Source: Bacteroidetes bacterium GWB2_32_14 | GTDB lineage: Bacteria; Bacteroidota; Bacteroidia; Bacteroidales; UBA12077 | NCBI GenBank assembly: GCA_001768235.1 | Contig: MENK01000017.1 | Span: 1-64,000, forward strand | DNA length: 64,000 bases | Reading direction: 5' to 3' | Shown: positions 37,004 through 45,367 of the stretch, piece after piece | Layout of the letters: each line of letters opens with the position of its first letter | How positions within the stretch are numbered: position 1 is the first letter of the stretch | Position numbers and translations under genes: made by a program | The notes under the pieces: generated by a model | The model's input: only the letters and a program-made list of their open reading frames with translations | The model's database searches: none | Told to the model about the DNA's origin: nothing

Positions 37004-37168
37004 CTAATTTTTATTTTTTGATGATTTTAATATTGCTGTTAAAATTTTAAGAATTTCCTCAGAATCTTCTAATAGTTCATTTGCAATACCTGCATCTAAA
37101 AATTTGCTGTCTCTTAATAATCGGGTTTTATCTAACATTACATTTTCTGATTTACCTTGATTTTCCAT
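37004..37168 (-). pseudogene. Remnant of a four-helix-bundle protein gene (C-terminal end)
   Basis: A 54-codon frame encodes MENQGKSENVMLDKTRLLRD followed by SKFLDAGIANELLEDSEEIL and KILTAILKSSK. The second half resembles the last helix and tail of four-helix-bundle (IVP-type) proteins, while the first three helices are absent. I read it as a decayed second copy of the kind seen at 34081-34456. It lies between the LolA-like gene and the first permease. A short real peptide is less likely. Confidence 0.55.
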
Positions 37169-37188
37169 TACTAATTATTCATTGCTTT

Positions 37189-37938
37189 TTATCTTACTTT
37201 TTTCATGTTCTGTTGTGAGAAGAAAGAGTCATCAATAGGAATATTAAATTTCATGGTATTAATTGTTACTACAGTTTTTTGATTTTTTTTATCTGCTGGC
37301 ACAATTTCAATTTTTCCGGGTATTTTTCTTCCATCAAAAAGCGTAATATCTGATGCTATTTCTGTTTTTACAAGGTACTCATCCTCATCAAAATACTCCG
37401 ATTTCATTTGAATATATTCTTCTTTGCTTATCCATTTCACAATTTTTCCCCAAACCACGGCTGCATCTTCATGTGGTAATAATTCAATTTTCCAACAATC
37501 CCATCCATCAATTGTTTCCGAACCAATTATTTTATGTTCAAAATCAACTACAATAGACGATTCCTTTAAAATATCATCATTGGTATAATCAGAACCCATC
37601 CAACCATCAGCCATCATAGAAGGAGGCAGTTTCACCATTCTGCCAATGCTTGGCATCCAGTTCCACATTTCGGTGCCTACTTTTAAAAATGCCTGTCCTT
37701 TTTCTTTTGCAGGTGCGGTAATCAGGGTTAAAGCATTATCTTTACCTTTGGTCCAGTTTTTAAATTCTATGGTTCGTTCCCAGGTAGGCCTCACAATGGT
37801 CATAATCATATAACTTTCGCTTGATTTTTCGCCATTCCATTTTTCGTCTGCTTTTTTTATTATTCCCGTGGCATCCTGGGCTTTAACCGAAAAAGAAAAG
37901 CCAACTATGATTAACATTATAAAAAGACGTGTTTTCAT
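37189..37938 (-). CDS. LolA-like outer-membrane lipoprotein-sorting protein
   Basis: The 249-residue protein has a signal peptide (IMLIIVGFSFSVKAQ, cleavage near residue 20). A LolA-like concave beta-sheet domain follows, with ADEKWNGEKSSESYMIMTIV, TWERTIEFKNWTKGKDNALT, WNWMPSIGRMVKLPPSMMAD and GSDYTNDDILKES. These segments typify the group annotated as outer-membrane lipoprotein-sorting protein. It would carry a lipid-like substrate across the periplasm. It follows the TetR gene by 5 bp and precedes the permease genes, so it is probably the periplasmic carrier of this exporter. Confidence 0.88.
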   Translation of the reverse strand: MKTRLFIMLIIVGFSFSVKAQDATGIIKKADEKWNGEKSSESYMIMTIVRPTWERTIEFKNWTKGKDNALTLITAPAKEKGQAFLKVGTEMWNWMPSIGRMVKLPPSMMADGWMGSDYTNDDILKESSIVVDFEHKIIGSETIDGWDCWKIELLPHEDAAVVWGKIVKWISKEEYIQMKSEYFDEDEYLVKTEIASDITLFDGRKIPGKIEIVPADKKNQKTVVTINTMKFNIPIDDSFFSQQNMKKVR

Positions 37939-37943
37939 GTTTT

Positions 37944-38528
37944 TTATCGTTTAAATAATTCAAGTATTCTTTGTATTGATTTTTCTAGTCTTTCTTCATT
38001 TATATATTCTGGAGAATAAACAAGTTGCATGCTCAAACCTTTCATTAAAGATGAAAAGAGTAACATTTCGGTGTCAGGATCAGGAAAGGAGCTTTTAAAG
38101 TAATAATATAAAACAGTAAGTACTTTTTGTGATATGTTACTTATCTCCGAATTGGCAATTTCTATTATATTGGGCTGCAATAAAAGAATGTAGTACAATT
38201 TATAAAACTCCCTGTTTTCTTTTTGCAGCTTAAAACTTTCTCTAACAAAATATTCAAATTCATCACTTGTTAAAATATCATCGTGATTTTTATCGAAAGA
38301 TGAATAAATTTCGTGAATAGTTTCAATTAAGATCGATTTCAGCAAATCTTCTTTGCTTTCAAAATAATTATACATCAACCCTTTCGACATACCCGCTTTT
38401 TGAGCTATTTTACTAATGGGTGTAACATGATAGCCTTCGTTAGCAAATAATTCGAGAGCAATACGCATAATGTGATTTCTTTTCTCTTCTCTGATTTCCT
38501 TGAATTTTTCTGCCGTTCTTGGTGCCAT
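37944..38528 (-). CDS. TetR/AcrR family transcriptional regulator
   Basis: The 194-residue protein has the TetR helix-turn-helix at ~20-60 (LFANEGYHVTPISKIAQKAG, MSKGLMYNYFESKEDLL) and a helical ligand-binding C-terminal domain. It is the first gene of the operon continuing to the LolA-like protein (5 bp away), two permeases and the ATPase. It most likely represses this operon and is induced by the substrate or a membrane-stress ligand. I see no obvious palindromic operator in the ~150 bp upstream, which is shared with the divergent kinase gene. Confidence 0.9.
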   Translation of the reverse strand: MAPRTAEKFKEIREEKRNHIMRIALELFANEGYHVTPISKIAQKAGMSKGLMYNYFESKEDLLKSILIETIHEIYSSFDKNHDDILTSDEFEYFVRESFKLQKENREFYKLYYILLLQPNIIEIANSEISNISQKVLTVLYYYFKSSFPDPDTEMLLFSSLMKGLSMQLVYSPEYINEERLEKSIQRILELFKR

Positions 38529-38687
38529 TGCTATTAAATTTTTACAATCAAAACCCGTTATTGACTGAACGATTGGTCAAAGATAAAAACATTTAATATT
38601 CAATTACAAATTTTTTCATAAAATTTTTTATTCACCAAAAGAAATGTTTAATTTTCAAAGAATTATTCTAATTTGAAAATTCTCTTT

Positions 38688-41516
38688 ATGAAGAATTTTA
38701 TTAATTTGCTCATATTCATCATCTTATTTTTTAATCTCTTTTTAGTTCATTCGCAAACAAATAATTCTGACAGTATTAAAAATATACCGGCAGATAAAAA
38801 AATCGATTTTTATATTCAATCCGGAATATTAAATAAACAAACAAATTTTAGAATAGCCGAAAATTCTTTTTTATTAGCAAAAAAAACGGCAGACAGCATT
38901 AAATCCTATGATAAATCAATAGAAAGCTTGTATCACCTCGGGAAATTGTACTATTATCATTTTGAATTTACAAAAGCACTGGAAGTATTTAATGCGCTTA
39001 TAGAAAAAAACTCATTGTTATTATCGGATCAAATCCGGGCAGAGTCAAACCATTTTCTCGGGTTGACATACATTCGGTTTAATAATTACGAAAAATCATT
39101 GGTGTATATTCAACAGGCATTGTATTACTATGAATCAAAGGGGAGTAAGCCTGAAATAGCTCTTGCTTTAAAAGATATTGGGAATGTATATTTATCTTTA
39201 GGGAATCAGAATTCTGCACTCGATCAATACCAAAAAGCTCTTGTAATTTTTCTTGAACTGAAAGATGATGAAGGAATAGCCATGTGCTATAACAACATTG
39301 GAATGATTTTTAGTCAAAAAGAAAATTTTCCCTTAGCGCTGGATTATTTAAATAAGGCATTAGAACTAAAAAAGAAAAATAAAAACTTACAGGGTTATGC
39401 AAATACACTGGGAAATATAGGAAATGCTTTTATTAAAGCGGGGGAATACAATAAATCTTTAAATTATTTTTTTCAGGCATTAGAAATATATAAAGAATTT
39501 AATAATCCAAGCGGGTTGTCTGAAATTTATAATTGCCTGGGTGATGCTTATTTGGGTCAAAAAGACTATAATAATGCGGTTAAATACTTAAATAATGGAA
39601 AAGAAATTGCAGAACAAAACAACTTAACAAACCTGATAATTTTAAATTCCGAACTTTTTTCAAAGGTTTACTTGGAAAAAGGAAATTACAAAAGGGCAAT
39701 TGAGTTTTACAAACAATATAGTACATTAAAAGATTCCGTTTTTGAATCATTAACAAATCAGCAAATAGCAGATTACAGGACAATTTATAATAATTTAAAA
39801 ATAGAGAATGAATTAATCTTGCAGGAAAGACAGATTCTCAGGCAGAAGTATCAATTTAATTTTATACTTGTAATATTAATTACATCTCTTGTATTTCTTA
39901 TTTTATTGATTCTTCAAAACAGGCAAATCAGGAAAAAAAGCAGGAGAATACAAAGCATCAACCGGGAGTTGGATGAACGGGTTCAGAAAAAAACTTCCGA
40001 GTTACGAATTTCTCAGTTTTCGGTAGATTTAGCAATCGATGCCATAATCTGGATGAAAAAAGACGGGAGGTTTATTTACGCGAATAATTCGGCTTGTAAC
40101 CTGCTTGGGTATTCTGAAAGTGAAATTTTAGAGTTGTCGGTTTTTGACATTGTTCAAGAGTTCTCTCAGGATGTATGGCAGGAGTACTGGAACAAACTAA
40201 AAAAAAATAAATCATATGTAATCCAACTGTACTACAAAACAAAACAAGGATCAGAGATTCCGGTTGAAGCGGCATTTAATATCAGGGAATTCGAAGGGGA
40301 AGAATATAATTTTACTTTTAGCAGGAATATTACCGACAGAAAAATTGCAGAAGAGAAATTGAAAAATGCAAAAGAAAAAGCTGAAAAATCGGATCGCCTG
40401 AAATCTGCATTTCTTGCCAACATGTCGCATGAAATAAGAACCCCCATGAATGCAATTACAGGCTTTACAAACTTGTTAATCGATCCTGAATTAACATACA
40501 AGGAAAAACAAGAAATTACAGGGTTAATTAAAGCCAGCAGCAACGATTTATTAAATCTTATTAACGATATAATTGACATTTCAAAAATTGAAGCCGATGT
40601 ATTGACAATAAATAAATCACTTCATTATGTAAATGAGATTTTAACTGATATGTACAAGCTTTTTAGTCAGGATATTAGCTTGAAAATTAAACATCTTGAG
40701 CTAATTCTTGACTTAGAGCAGGACTCGGACAGAATAGCAATTTATACAGATTATGCACGGTTTAGGCAAATACTAAATAATTTATTAAATAACGCGATTA
40801 AATTTACCGAAGAGGGACAAATTAGTTTTGGATACAGGCAAATTTCTGTTGGAAACCGAAAACTCCTTAGGTTTTTTGTGAAAGATACCGGAATTGGTAT
40901 TACAAAAGAAAACCAGGTTTCAATTTTCGATCGCTTTAACAGGTTAAATGATGAACGCAGAAAGATTTACAAAGGAACAGGGTTAGGCCTTGCCATTTCT
41001 AAAAAACTTGTTTCAATGCTTGGAGGTGATATCGGGGTTGAATCTGATGAAGGCATGGGTTCTGAATTTTATTTTTCGCTTCCATACCAGGAAATGGATA
41101 AATCTGTTATTCCTTATTCCGCGAATATTTTAGAAAAACAATCAATTGACTGGAGTTCGAAAAGCATCCTTGTTGTTGAAGATACACCATCGAACTATAT
41201 TTTAATTGAGAATTTTTTGAAATCATCAAAAATGAAAATTTTATGGGCAAAATCAGGAAAAGAAGCAATTGATATTTTTAAAGAAAATCCACACATTGAT
41301 TTGATTTTAATGGATATTCAATTACCAGGAATAAATGGCTATGAAGCAACCAAATTAATTAAAGCACAGAATAATTCTGTTCCGGTAATTGCCCAGACGG
41401 CCTATGCTCTCGCGGGAGAAAAGGAATACAGTATTAGCGAAGGTTGTGATGATTACATTTCAAAACCAATTAAACAGGAAAACCTGATTGAGGTACTAAT
41501 GAAATTTTTAAAATAA
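38688..41516 (+). CDS. TPR-containing hybrid histidine kinase
   Basis: The 942-residue sensor has a signal/anchor segment (~1-25) and about seven TPR repeats in the periplasm (~45-370; for example NIGMIFSQKENFPLALDYLN). A TM helix (~382-402, FILVILITSLVFLILLILQN), a coiled coil, a PAS domain (~440-560), HisKA with SHEIRTPMNAITGF, HATPase_c (DTGIGI, GTGLGLAISKKL) and a receiver with Asp in LILMDIQLPGINGYEA complete it. The TPR region presumably senses a protein partner. I use ATG at 38688; a TTG at 38673 is less likely. It is divergent from the TetR gene. Confidence 0.86.
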   Translation: MKNFINLLIFIILFFNLFLVHSQTNNSDSIKNIPADKKIDFYIQSGILNKQTNFRIAENSFLLAKKTADSIKSYDKSIESLYHLGKLYYYHFEFTKALEVFNALIEKNSLLLSDQIRAESNHFLGLTYIRFNNYEKSLVYIQQALYYYESKGSKPEIALALKDIGNVYLSLGNQNSALDQYQKALVIFLELKDDEGIAMCYNNIGMIFSQKENFPLALDYLNKALELKKKNKNLQGYANTLGNIGNAFIKAGEYNKSLNYFFQALEIYKEFNNPSGLSEIYNCLGDAYLGQKDYNNAVKYLNNGKEIAEQNNLTNLIILNSELFSKVYLEKGNYKRAIEFYKQYSTLKDSVFESLTNQQIADYRTIYNNLKIENELILQERQILRQKYQFNFILVILITSLVFLILLILQNRQIRKKSRRIQSINRELDERVQKKTSELRISQFSVDLAIDAIIWMKKDGRFIYANNSACNLLGYSESEILELSVFDIVQEFSQDVWQEYWNKLKKNKSYVIQLYYKTKQGSEIPVEAAFNIREFEGEEYNFTFSRNITDRKIAEEKLKNAKEKAEKSDRLKSAFLANMSHEIRTPMNAITGFTNLLIDPELTYKEKQEITGLIKASSNDLLNLINDIIDISKIEADVLTINKSLHYVNEILTDMYKLFSQDISLKIKHLELILDLEQDSDRIAIYTDYARFRQILNNLLNNAIKFTEEGQISFGYRQISVGNRKLLRFFVKDTGIGITKENQVSIFDRFNRLNDERRKIYKGTGLGLAISKKLVSMLGGDIGVESDEGMGSEFYFSLPYQEMDKSVIPYSANILEKQSIDWSSKSILVVEDTPSNYILIENFLKSSKMKILWAKSGKEAIDIFKENPHIDLILMDIQLPGINGYEATKLIKAQNNSVPVIAQTAYALAGEKEYSISEGCDDYISKPIKQENLIEVLMKFLK

Positions 41517-41520
41517 GAAC

Positions 41521-42315
41521 TTAATAACTAATCAGTTTCGATTTTCTTAATTTGTATTTTTCTTGTTCCGGAAGATCCCGTTTAAACTCGTAAATTGGTT
41601 TTTCCCATGCTCCATACATTGGATTAGGTAAAACAATAAAACGATCACCAAAGTCATTCTTATATTGCTCTACAAGGTCAAAACCGTTATTTTGATTACG
41701 CTTATCAAAAATTTCCGAAAAATCACCCAGGTTATCTCCTATAAGAATAATTATCTCGTAATTTTCACTTACTTTTTCCCTTCTCGATTTTTTTGAACTA
41801 TCCGTTTCTTTAAGTAACAAATGGTTGCTATCGGCAAAGGCAAAACCTTCTGATTGTAGATTTTTCAGGGTATTCTCGTGTTCATCAAGAGAACGATTGG
41901 AAATATAAAAAACATCTACACCCATTGATTCTGCATATTTTGAAAATTCAACAGCTCCGGGCAATGCTTTTGCCTGGGCTCTTGATGTCCATTTGATCCA
42001 GTTTTCATTTGTAAATGACTCGCCTGTTTCAATGCATTTAGCTTCTGTAGGGCTATTATCAAGCATTGTTTCATCAATATCAACTACAACAGCCTTTTTT
42101 GTTTCTGTGCCAGAATTAACCACCTTTTCGTTTAATTTGAATTTTGCAAGGTTAAATCCTTGGTAATACAAAGCTTTCATCTCTGCAGACTGTTGATACC
42201 ACAATACCGACATGATTAAATGATCCTGGCTGGTGATTTCTTTTTCTACAGTATTTTTTTTACATGAATAAAAAAGAACTGTGCCACTTATAACGAGAAT
42301 GATTATTTTTTTCAT
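41521..42315 (-). CDS. 5'-nucleotidase/acid phosphatase, lipoprotein e(P4) family
   Basis: The 264-residue protein has a lipoprotein signal with Cys in TVLFYSCKK (about residue 18). A class C acid-phosphatase HAD domain follows. The nucleophile motif is VVVDIDETMLDNSP (~residues 71-83), followed by the cap region (WTSRAQAKALPGAVEF), VFYISNRS (motif II) and IILIGDNLGDFSEIF (motif III). It dephosphorylates nucleotides and other phosphomonoesters at the outer membrane or periplasm. It ends 4 bp from the convergent TPR kinase. Confidence 0.92.
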   Translation of the reverse strand: MKKIIILVISGTVLFYSCKKNTVEKEITSQDHLIMSVLWYQQSAEMKALYYQGFNLAKFKLNEKVVNSGTETKKAVVVDIDETMLDNSPTEAKCIETGESFTNENWIKWTSRAQAKALPGAVEFSKYAESMGVDVFYISNRSLDEHENTLKNLQSEGFAFADSNHLLLKETDSSKKSRREKVSENYEIIILIGDNLGDFSEIFDKRNQNNGFDLVEQYKNDFGDRFIVLPNPMYGAWEKPIYEFKRDLPEQEKYKLRKSKLISY

Positions 42316-42652
42316 GTGTATTAATTTTTTGTGATGTTTAGATTGTTTGTATTTTATTCATAAAGTAATTTGTTGTCAGTTTTTTTTGCCTGCCGCAGGC
42401 TTCCTCACACGGCCTAAACACAAGCCGGCCGATAACTCCGAGTGGCTCAGCGAAGCTAATATCCGTACATATCTTTTCGAATAAGCATCTTCTCAAGTTT
42501 ATTCATTTTTGTTTCGTGCAATTTTTTGCATGGATATTTCATAATATTCAGTTTATAAAAACTGGATGTTAAAAATAATACTTTTTAACTTACCCGCTGT
42601 AACTTTTTTTTTGGTTGAACGTCTTACATTCGAATATAGTATAATTTTAGTA
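42316..42652. other. Intergenic region with GC-rich patch
   Basis: About 340 bp between divergent genes hold a GC-rich patch (42388-42465) unlike its surroundings, starting with a GCCTGCCGCAGGC hairpin (42388-42400). No gene, tRNA cloverleaf or clear promoter is visible. An upstream extension of the sigma-factor frame to 42566 looks non-coding. Confidence 0.5.
42388..42400. repeat. REP-like GC-rich hairpin
   Basis: GCCTG-CCG-CAGGC is a 5-bp GC stem with a 3-nt loop after a T-run. A related CCTGCC...GACAGG inverted pair occurs at 26256-26275. Both fit interspersed palindromic repeats common in Bacteroidota genomes. Confidence 0.5.
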
Positions 42653-43138
42653 ATGACTGTTGAGGAATACAATAGATGTGTTGATCTTTTTTCAGACAAT
42701 ATTTATCGCTTTATCTTAAAAAATATTAAAAATAGCGATGAGGCAAAAGATATTGTACAGGATTCATTCGAAAAATTATGGATACGATCCAGCGAAGTTT
42801 CGTTTGAGAAAGTAAAATCATATTTATTTTCTGTTGCATATCATACAATGATTGATAAAATAAGAAAGAATAAACGAATGACAACAGTTGATAGCTATGA
42901 TACTTTTACTATTTCACATTATGATAATTACAATAACATAAATGAAGTATTAAATGAACTTATAAACAAATTGCCCGACATACAACGTTCGGTTATTTTA
43001 CTTCGTGATTATGAAGGATATTCTTACGATGAAATAGCTCAAATAACCGGTTTAACAGAAACACAGGTTAAAGTTTACATTTATAGAGGCAGGTTGGCAT
43101 TAAAGAAATCGATTGGTAGTATTGAAGCATTAATTTAA
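42653..43138 (+). CDS. ECF-type RNA polymerase sigma factor
   Basis: The 161-residue protein (from ATG at 42653) is a compact sigma-70 ECF factor. Region 2 is ~5-70 (DNIYRFILKNIKNSDEAKDI, VQDSFEKLWIR) and region 4 is ~105-155 (LPDIQRSVILLRDYEGYSYD, EIAQITGLTETQVKVYIYRG). It directs RNA polymerase to a dedicated promoter set. The upstream frame (29 codons) is excluded because the core begins exactly at this Met. The next gene, 15 bp downstream, is a membrane protein that probably acts as its anti-sigma factor. Confidence 0.9.
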   Translation: MTVEEYNRCVDLFSDNIYRFILKNIKNSDEAKDIVQDSFEKLWIRSSEVSFEKVKSYLFSVAYHTMIDKIRKNKRMTTVDSYDTFTISHYDNYNNINEVLNELINKLPDIQRSVILLRDYEGYSYDEIAQITGLTETQVKVYIYRGRLALKKSIGSIEALI

Positions 43139-43152
43139 TTATAAACTCATAT

Positions 43153-44235
43153 ATGACTGATATTAACATACATAATTACGAATCTTTTTTACTTGACTAT
43201 TTTGAAGGAAAGCTTTCTGATAGTCAGGCAGAAAAACTCATATCATTCATATATTCCGAACCTGAATTAATTGATGAATTCGAAAATAGTCAAAAACTAA
43301 TTAAATTAAACCCGGGAAACACCAATTTTTCGTTTAAGCAAAATCTTTACAGGCAGGAAATATTTTCAAACAACACATCAAACTTTGATGAATTATGTAT
43401 TGCAAAGCTGGAAGGGGATTTAACAAAGAGGGAGCTCGAAGAATTTAATAAGCTTTTGTCAGAAACCCCGAATCTAAATAAAGACTTTTCAATATTTGAA
43501 AAAACAGTTAGTACTCCCGATTTATCTGTTCGTTTTGAAAATAAAGACGGATTAAAACAGAAACAAATAGTAGCGAATTCTTACAGTCGATTTTTTTATT
43601 ACTCAATAGCTGCTTCGATTGCAGTTCTTTTTTCAATTTTAATCCTTACCCCTGAAAATGTTCAGTTAAATAAATTTGATCAAAATGCGATTTTGTATTC
43701 AAACAGAAATAAAATACAGCCAACGAATAATAATGTCGAAATCCCAAATACAGAAAAAATTACAAACAAGATAGAAGGTATAAAATTAAATAATACAAAT
43801 ATATACGAAATATCAAATAGCAAAAAGGTTGAAGATACCAGCCAGATTATTTTCTCCCCGGATTTTGATAAAACACAAGTTATGGCACAATTAAATCCGG
43901 TTGCTGTTGGGATTTCAAATAACAAAAGTAAAATTCAGTTTGTAAAGGTAACTTTACCTGAAATGAAAGATAATACGCTTTATTCTGATATAAATAATGA
44001 AGAAACATCATTAAAAAGCATTGTTCTCGAAACAGTAAACACTCAGGTATTAAAAAAAGACAAAGATTTAAGTAAAATATCTGCATGGGATATAGCACAA
44101 CTTGGAATAAACGGGATTAATAAAATTACCGGGAGTAATATTCAATTAAATAAAAAATACGATAATAAGGGTAATCTGGCAAAAGTAGAATTTGATTCTA
44201 AACTTTTTGCATTTTCAACTCCCGTAAAAAAATAA
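43153..44235 (+). CDS. Putative anti-sigma factor, single-pass membrane protein
   Basis: The 360-residue protein has two related N-terminal modules, ESFLLDYFEGKLSDSQAEKL (~10-35, then ISFIYSEPELIDEFE) and CIAKLEGDLTKRELEEFNKL (~82-101). These resemble cytoplasmic anti-sigma domains. One TM helix follows (~158-177, SIAASIAVLFSILILTP), then a long low-complexity, Asn/Lys/Ile-rich periplasmic part (~180-360). Topology and its place 15 bp after the ECF gene support an anti-sigma function. No FecR or zinc-binding HxxxCxxC motif is seen. Confidence 0.72.
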   Translation: MTDINIHNYESFLLDYFEGKLSDSQAEKLISFIYSEPELIDEFENSQKLIKLNPGNTNFSFKQNLYRQEIFSNNTSNFDELCIAKLEGDLTKRELEEFNKLLSETPNLNKDFSIFEKTVSTPDLSVRFENKDGLKQKQIVANSYSRFFYYSIAASIAVLFSILILTPENVQLNKFDQNAILYSNRNKIQPTNNNVEIPNTEKITNKIEGIKLNNTNIYEISNSKKVEDTSQIIFSPDFDKTQVMAQLNPVAVGISNNKSKIQFVKVTLPEMKDNTLYSDINNEETSLKSIVLETVNTQVLKKDKDLSKISAWDIAQLGINGINKITGSNIQLNKKYDNKGNLAKVEFDSKLFAFSTPVKK

Positions 44236-44315
44236 GTTTTCTCCTGTAACTTTTTAATACAATTACCCGTCGTACTAAAAAATCAAAAATATTAATCTAA
44301 TAATAATTTAAAACT

Positions 44316-45182
44316 ATGAAAAAAAATCTATTAACTTTATTTATCTTCTTATTTACTTTAAGTGTTTTTGCACAGGAAAGTGATTCTACATTAACAGAAA
44401 TGAAAGAAGAATTAAACTCGGATACAACAAACTTGCGCTTTAAAAGAAAAACAGTTAAAATAATTGAAGAAGGAGACGAAACAAAAATCCTGGTACAAAA
44501 GAAAAAAGAATATGACTGGGAAGATTGGACATCTGATGAAACCCGCTTTAAAGGCTCGTGGTCTGGCTTTTCTGTAGGGATGAGCAACTATCTTGATAAA
44601 GATTTCTCTTTAAGCCGTACTGCAGACAATGAATACATGGATTTAAATACAGGCAAATCGTGGAATATGAATCTTAATTTTGCCCAGTATAGTATAAACT
44701 TAATTAATAATAAATTTGGAATAGTAACAGGATTAGGCCTCGAGTGGAATTACTACCGTTTTGATAACAACAATACTATTTATAAAGATGCTAATGGCGT
44801 TATTGCTTCTGATGATACGAGTTATGCATCAGTAAGTGTTGTAAAATCAAAATTATCAACAACCTATGCAATGGTTCCGGTTTTGTTAGAATGGCATTCA
44901 TCTGCAAGTCAGCATAAAGGAGTTGTTATATCTGCCGGTGTTATAGGAGGAGTAAAATTAGGTTCAAACACAAAAGTTCTTTATAAAGAAGAAGGAGATG
45001 AAAATAAAGACAAAAAACGCGATGATTATAATCTATCTCCTTTCAAATATGGTGTTACTGCAAGAATTGGTGTTGGAGACTGGTTAATTTATGGGAATTA
45101 TTATCTTACTTCATTGTTCGAAAAAGATAAAGGACCTGAATTGTACCCGTTTTCTATTGGTATAGCACTCTCTTTTGAATAA
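44316..45182 (+). CDS. Outer-membrane beta-barrel protein (PorT-like)
   Basis: The 288-residue protein has a signal peptide (LFIFLFTLSVFAQ, cleavage near residue 18). A charged linker (EEGDETKILVQKKKEYDWED, ~50-70) precedes eight or so amphipathic strands ending IGIALSFE with the usual outer-membrane terminus. The pattern fits small PorT-like/OmpW-size barrels. It follows the anti-sigma gene by 80 bp and ends in a clear terminator, making it the third gene of the sigma operon and a likely target or sensor of envelope status. Confidence 0.75.
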   Translation: MKKNLLTLFIFLFTLSVFAQESDSTLTEMKEELNSDTTNLRFKRKTVKIIEEGDETKILVQKKKEYDWEDWTSDETRFKGSWSGFSVGMSNYLDKDFSLSRTADNEYMDLNTGKSWNMNLNFAQYSINLINNKFGIVTGLGLEWNYYRFDNNNTIYKDANGVIASDDTSYASVSVVKSKLSTTYAMVPVLLEWHSSASQHKGVVISAGVIGGVKLGSNTKVLYKEEGDENKDKKRDDYNLSPFKYGVTARIGVGDWLIYGNYYLTSLFEKDKGPELYPFSIGIALSFE

Positions 45183-45206
45183 TTTAAAAAAGTAAAAATA
45201 ACTTTT

Positions 45207-45230
45207 AAGGCTGCTTTTTGCGGCCTTTTT
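45207..45230 (+). terminator. Rho-independent terminator of the sigma/anti-sigma/barrel operon
   Basis: An 8-bp stem AAGGCTGC / GCGGCCTT (one G-T pair) with a TTTTT loop is followed by a T-run, 24 bp after the barrel gene. Confidence 0.8.
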
Positions 45231-45367
45231 ATTTTTAGCTAATGAAGTAAAAGGGAAACAGATAGAAACAGAACCTTTAATTAATCTATAAAAAAGCCTG
45301 TTCAATACATTTTAAAATTATTATTTTTAATGAATTTTTGTATCTTTAGTTACCCAATAAATGAAAG

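Noticed and set aside
38673-38687. TTG start for the TPR hybrid kinase
   Set aside because: The ATG at 38688 begins a normal signal/anchor segment (MKNFINLLIFIILFFNLF); the extra five residues from the TTG add nothing.
42388-42470. tRNA gene in the GC-rich intergenic patch
   Set aside because: No TPsiC-type GGTTCRANYCC, anticodon stem or acceptor pairing could be found.
42566-42652. N-terminal extension of the ECF sigma factor
   Set aside because: The sigma domain starts at the ATG at 42653; the upstream 29 codons have no sigma similarity.
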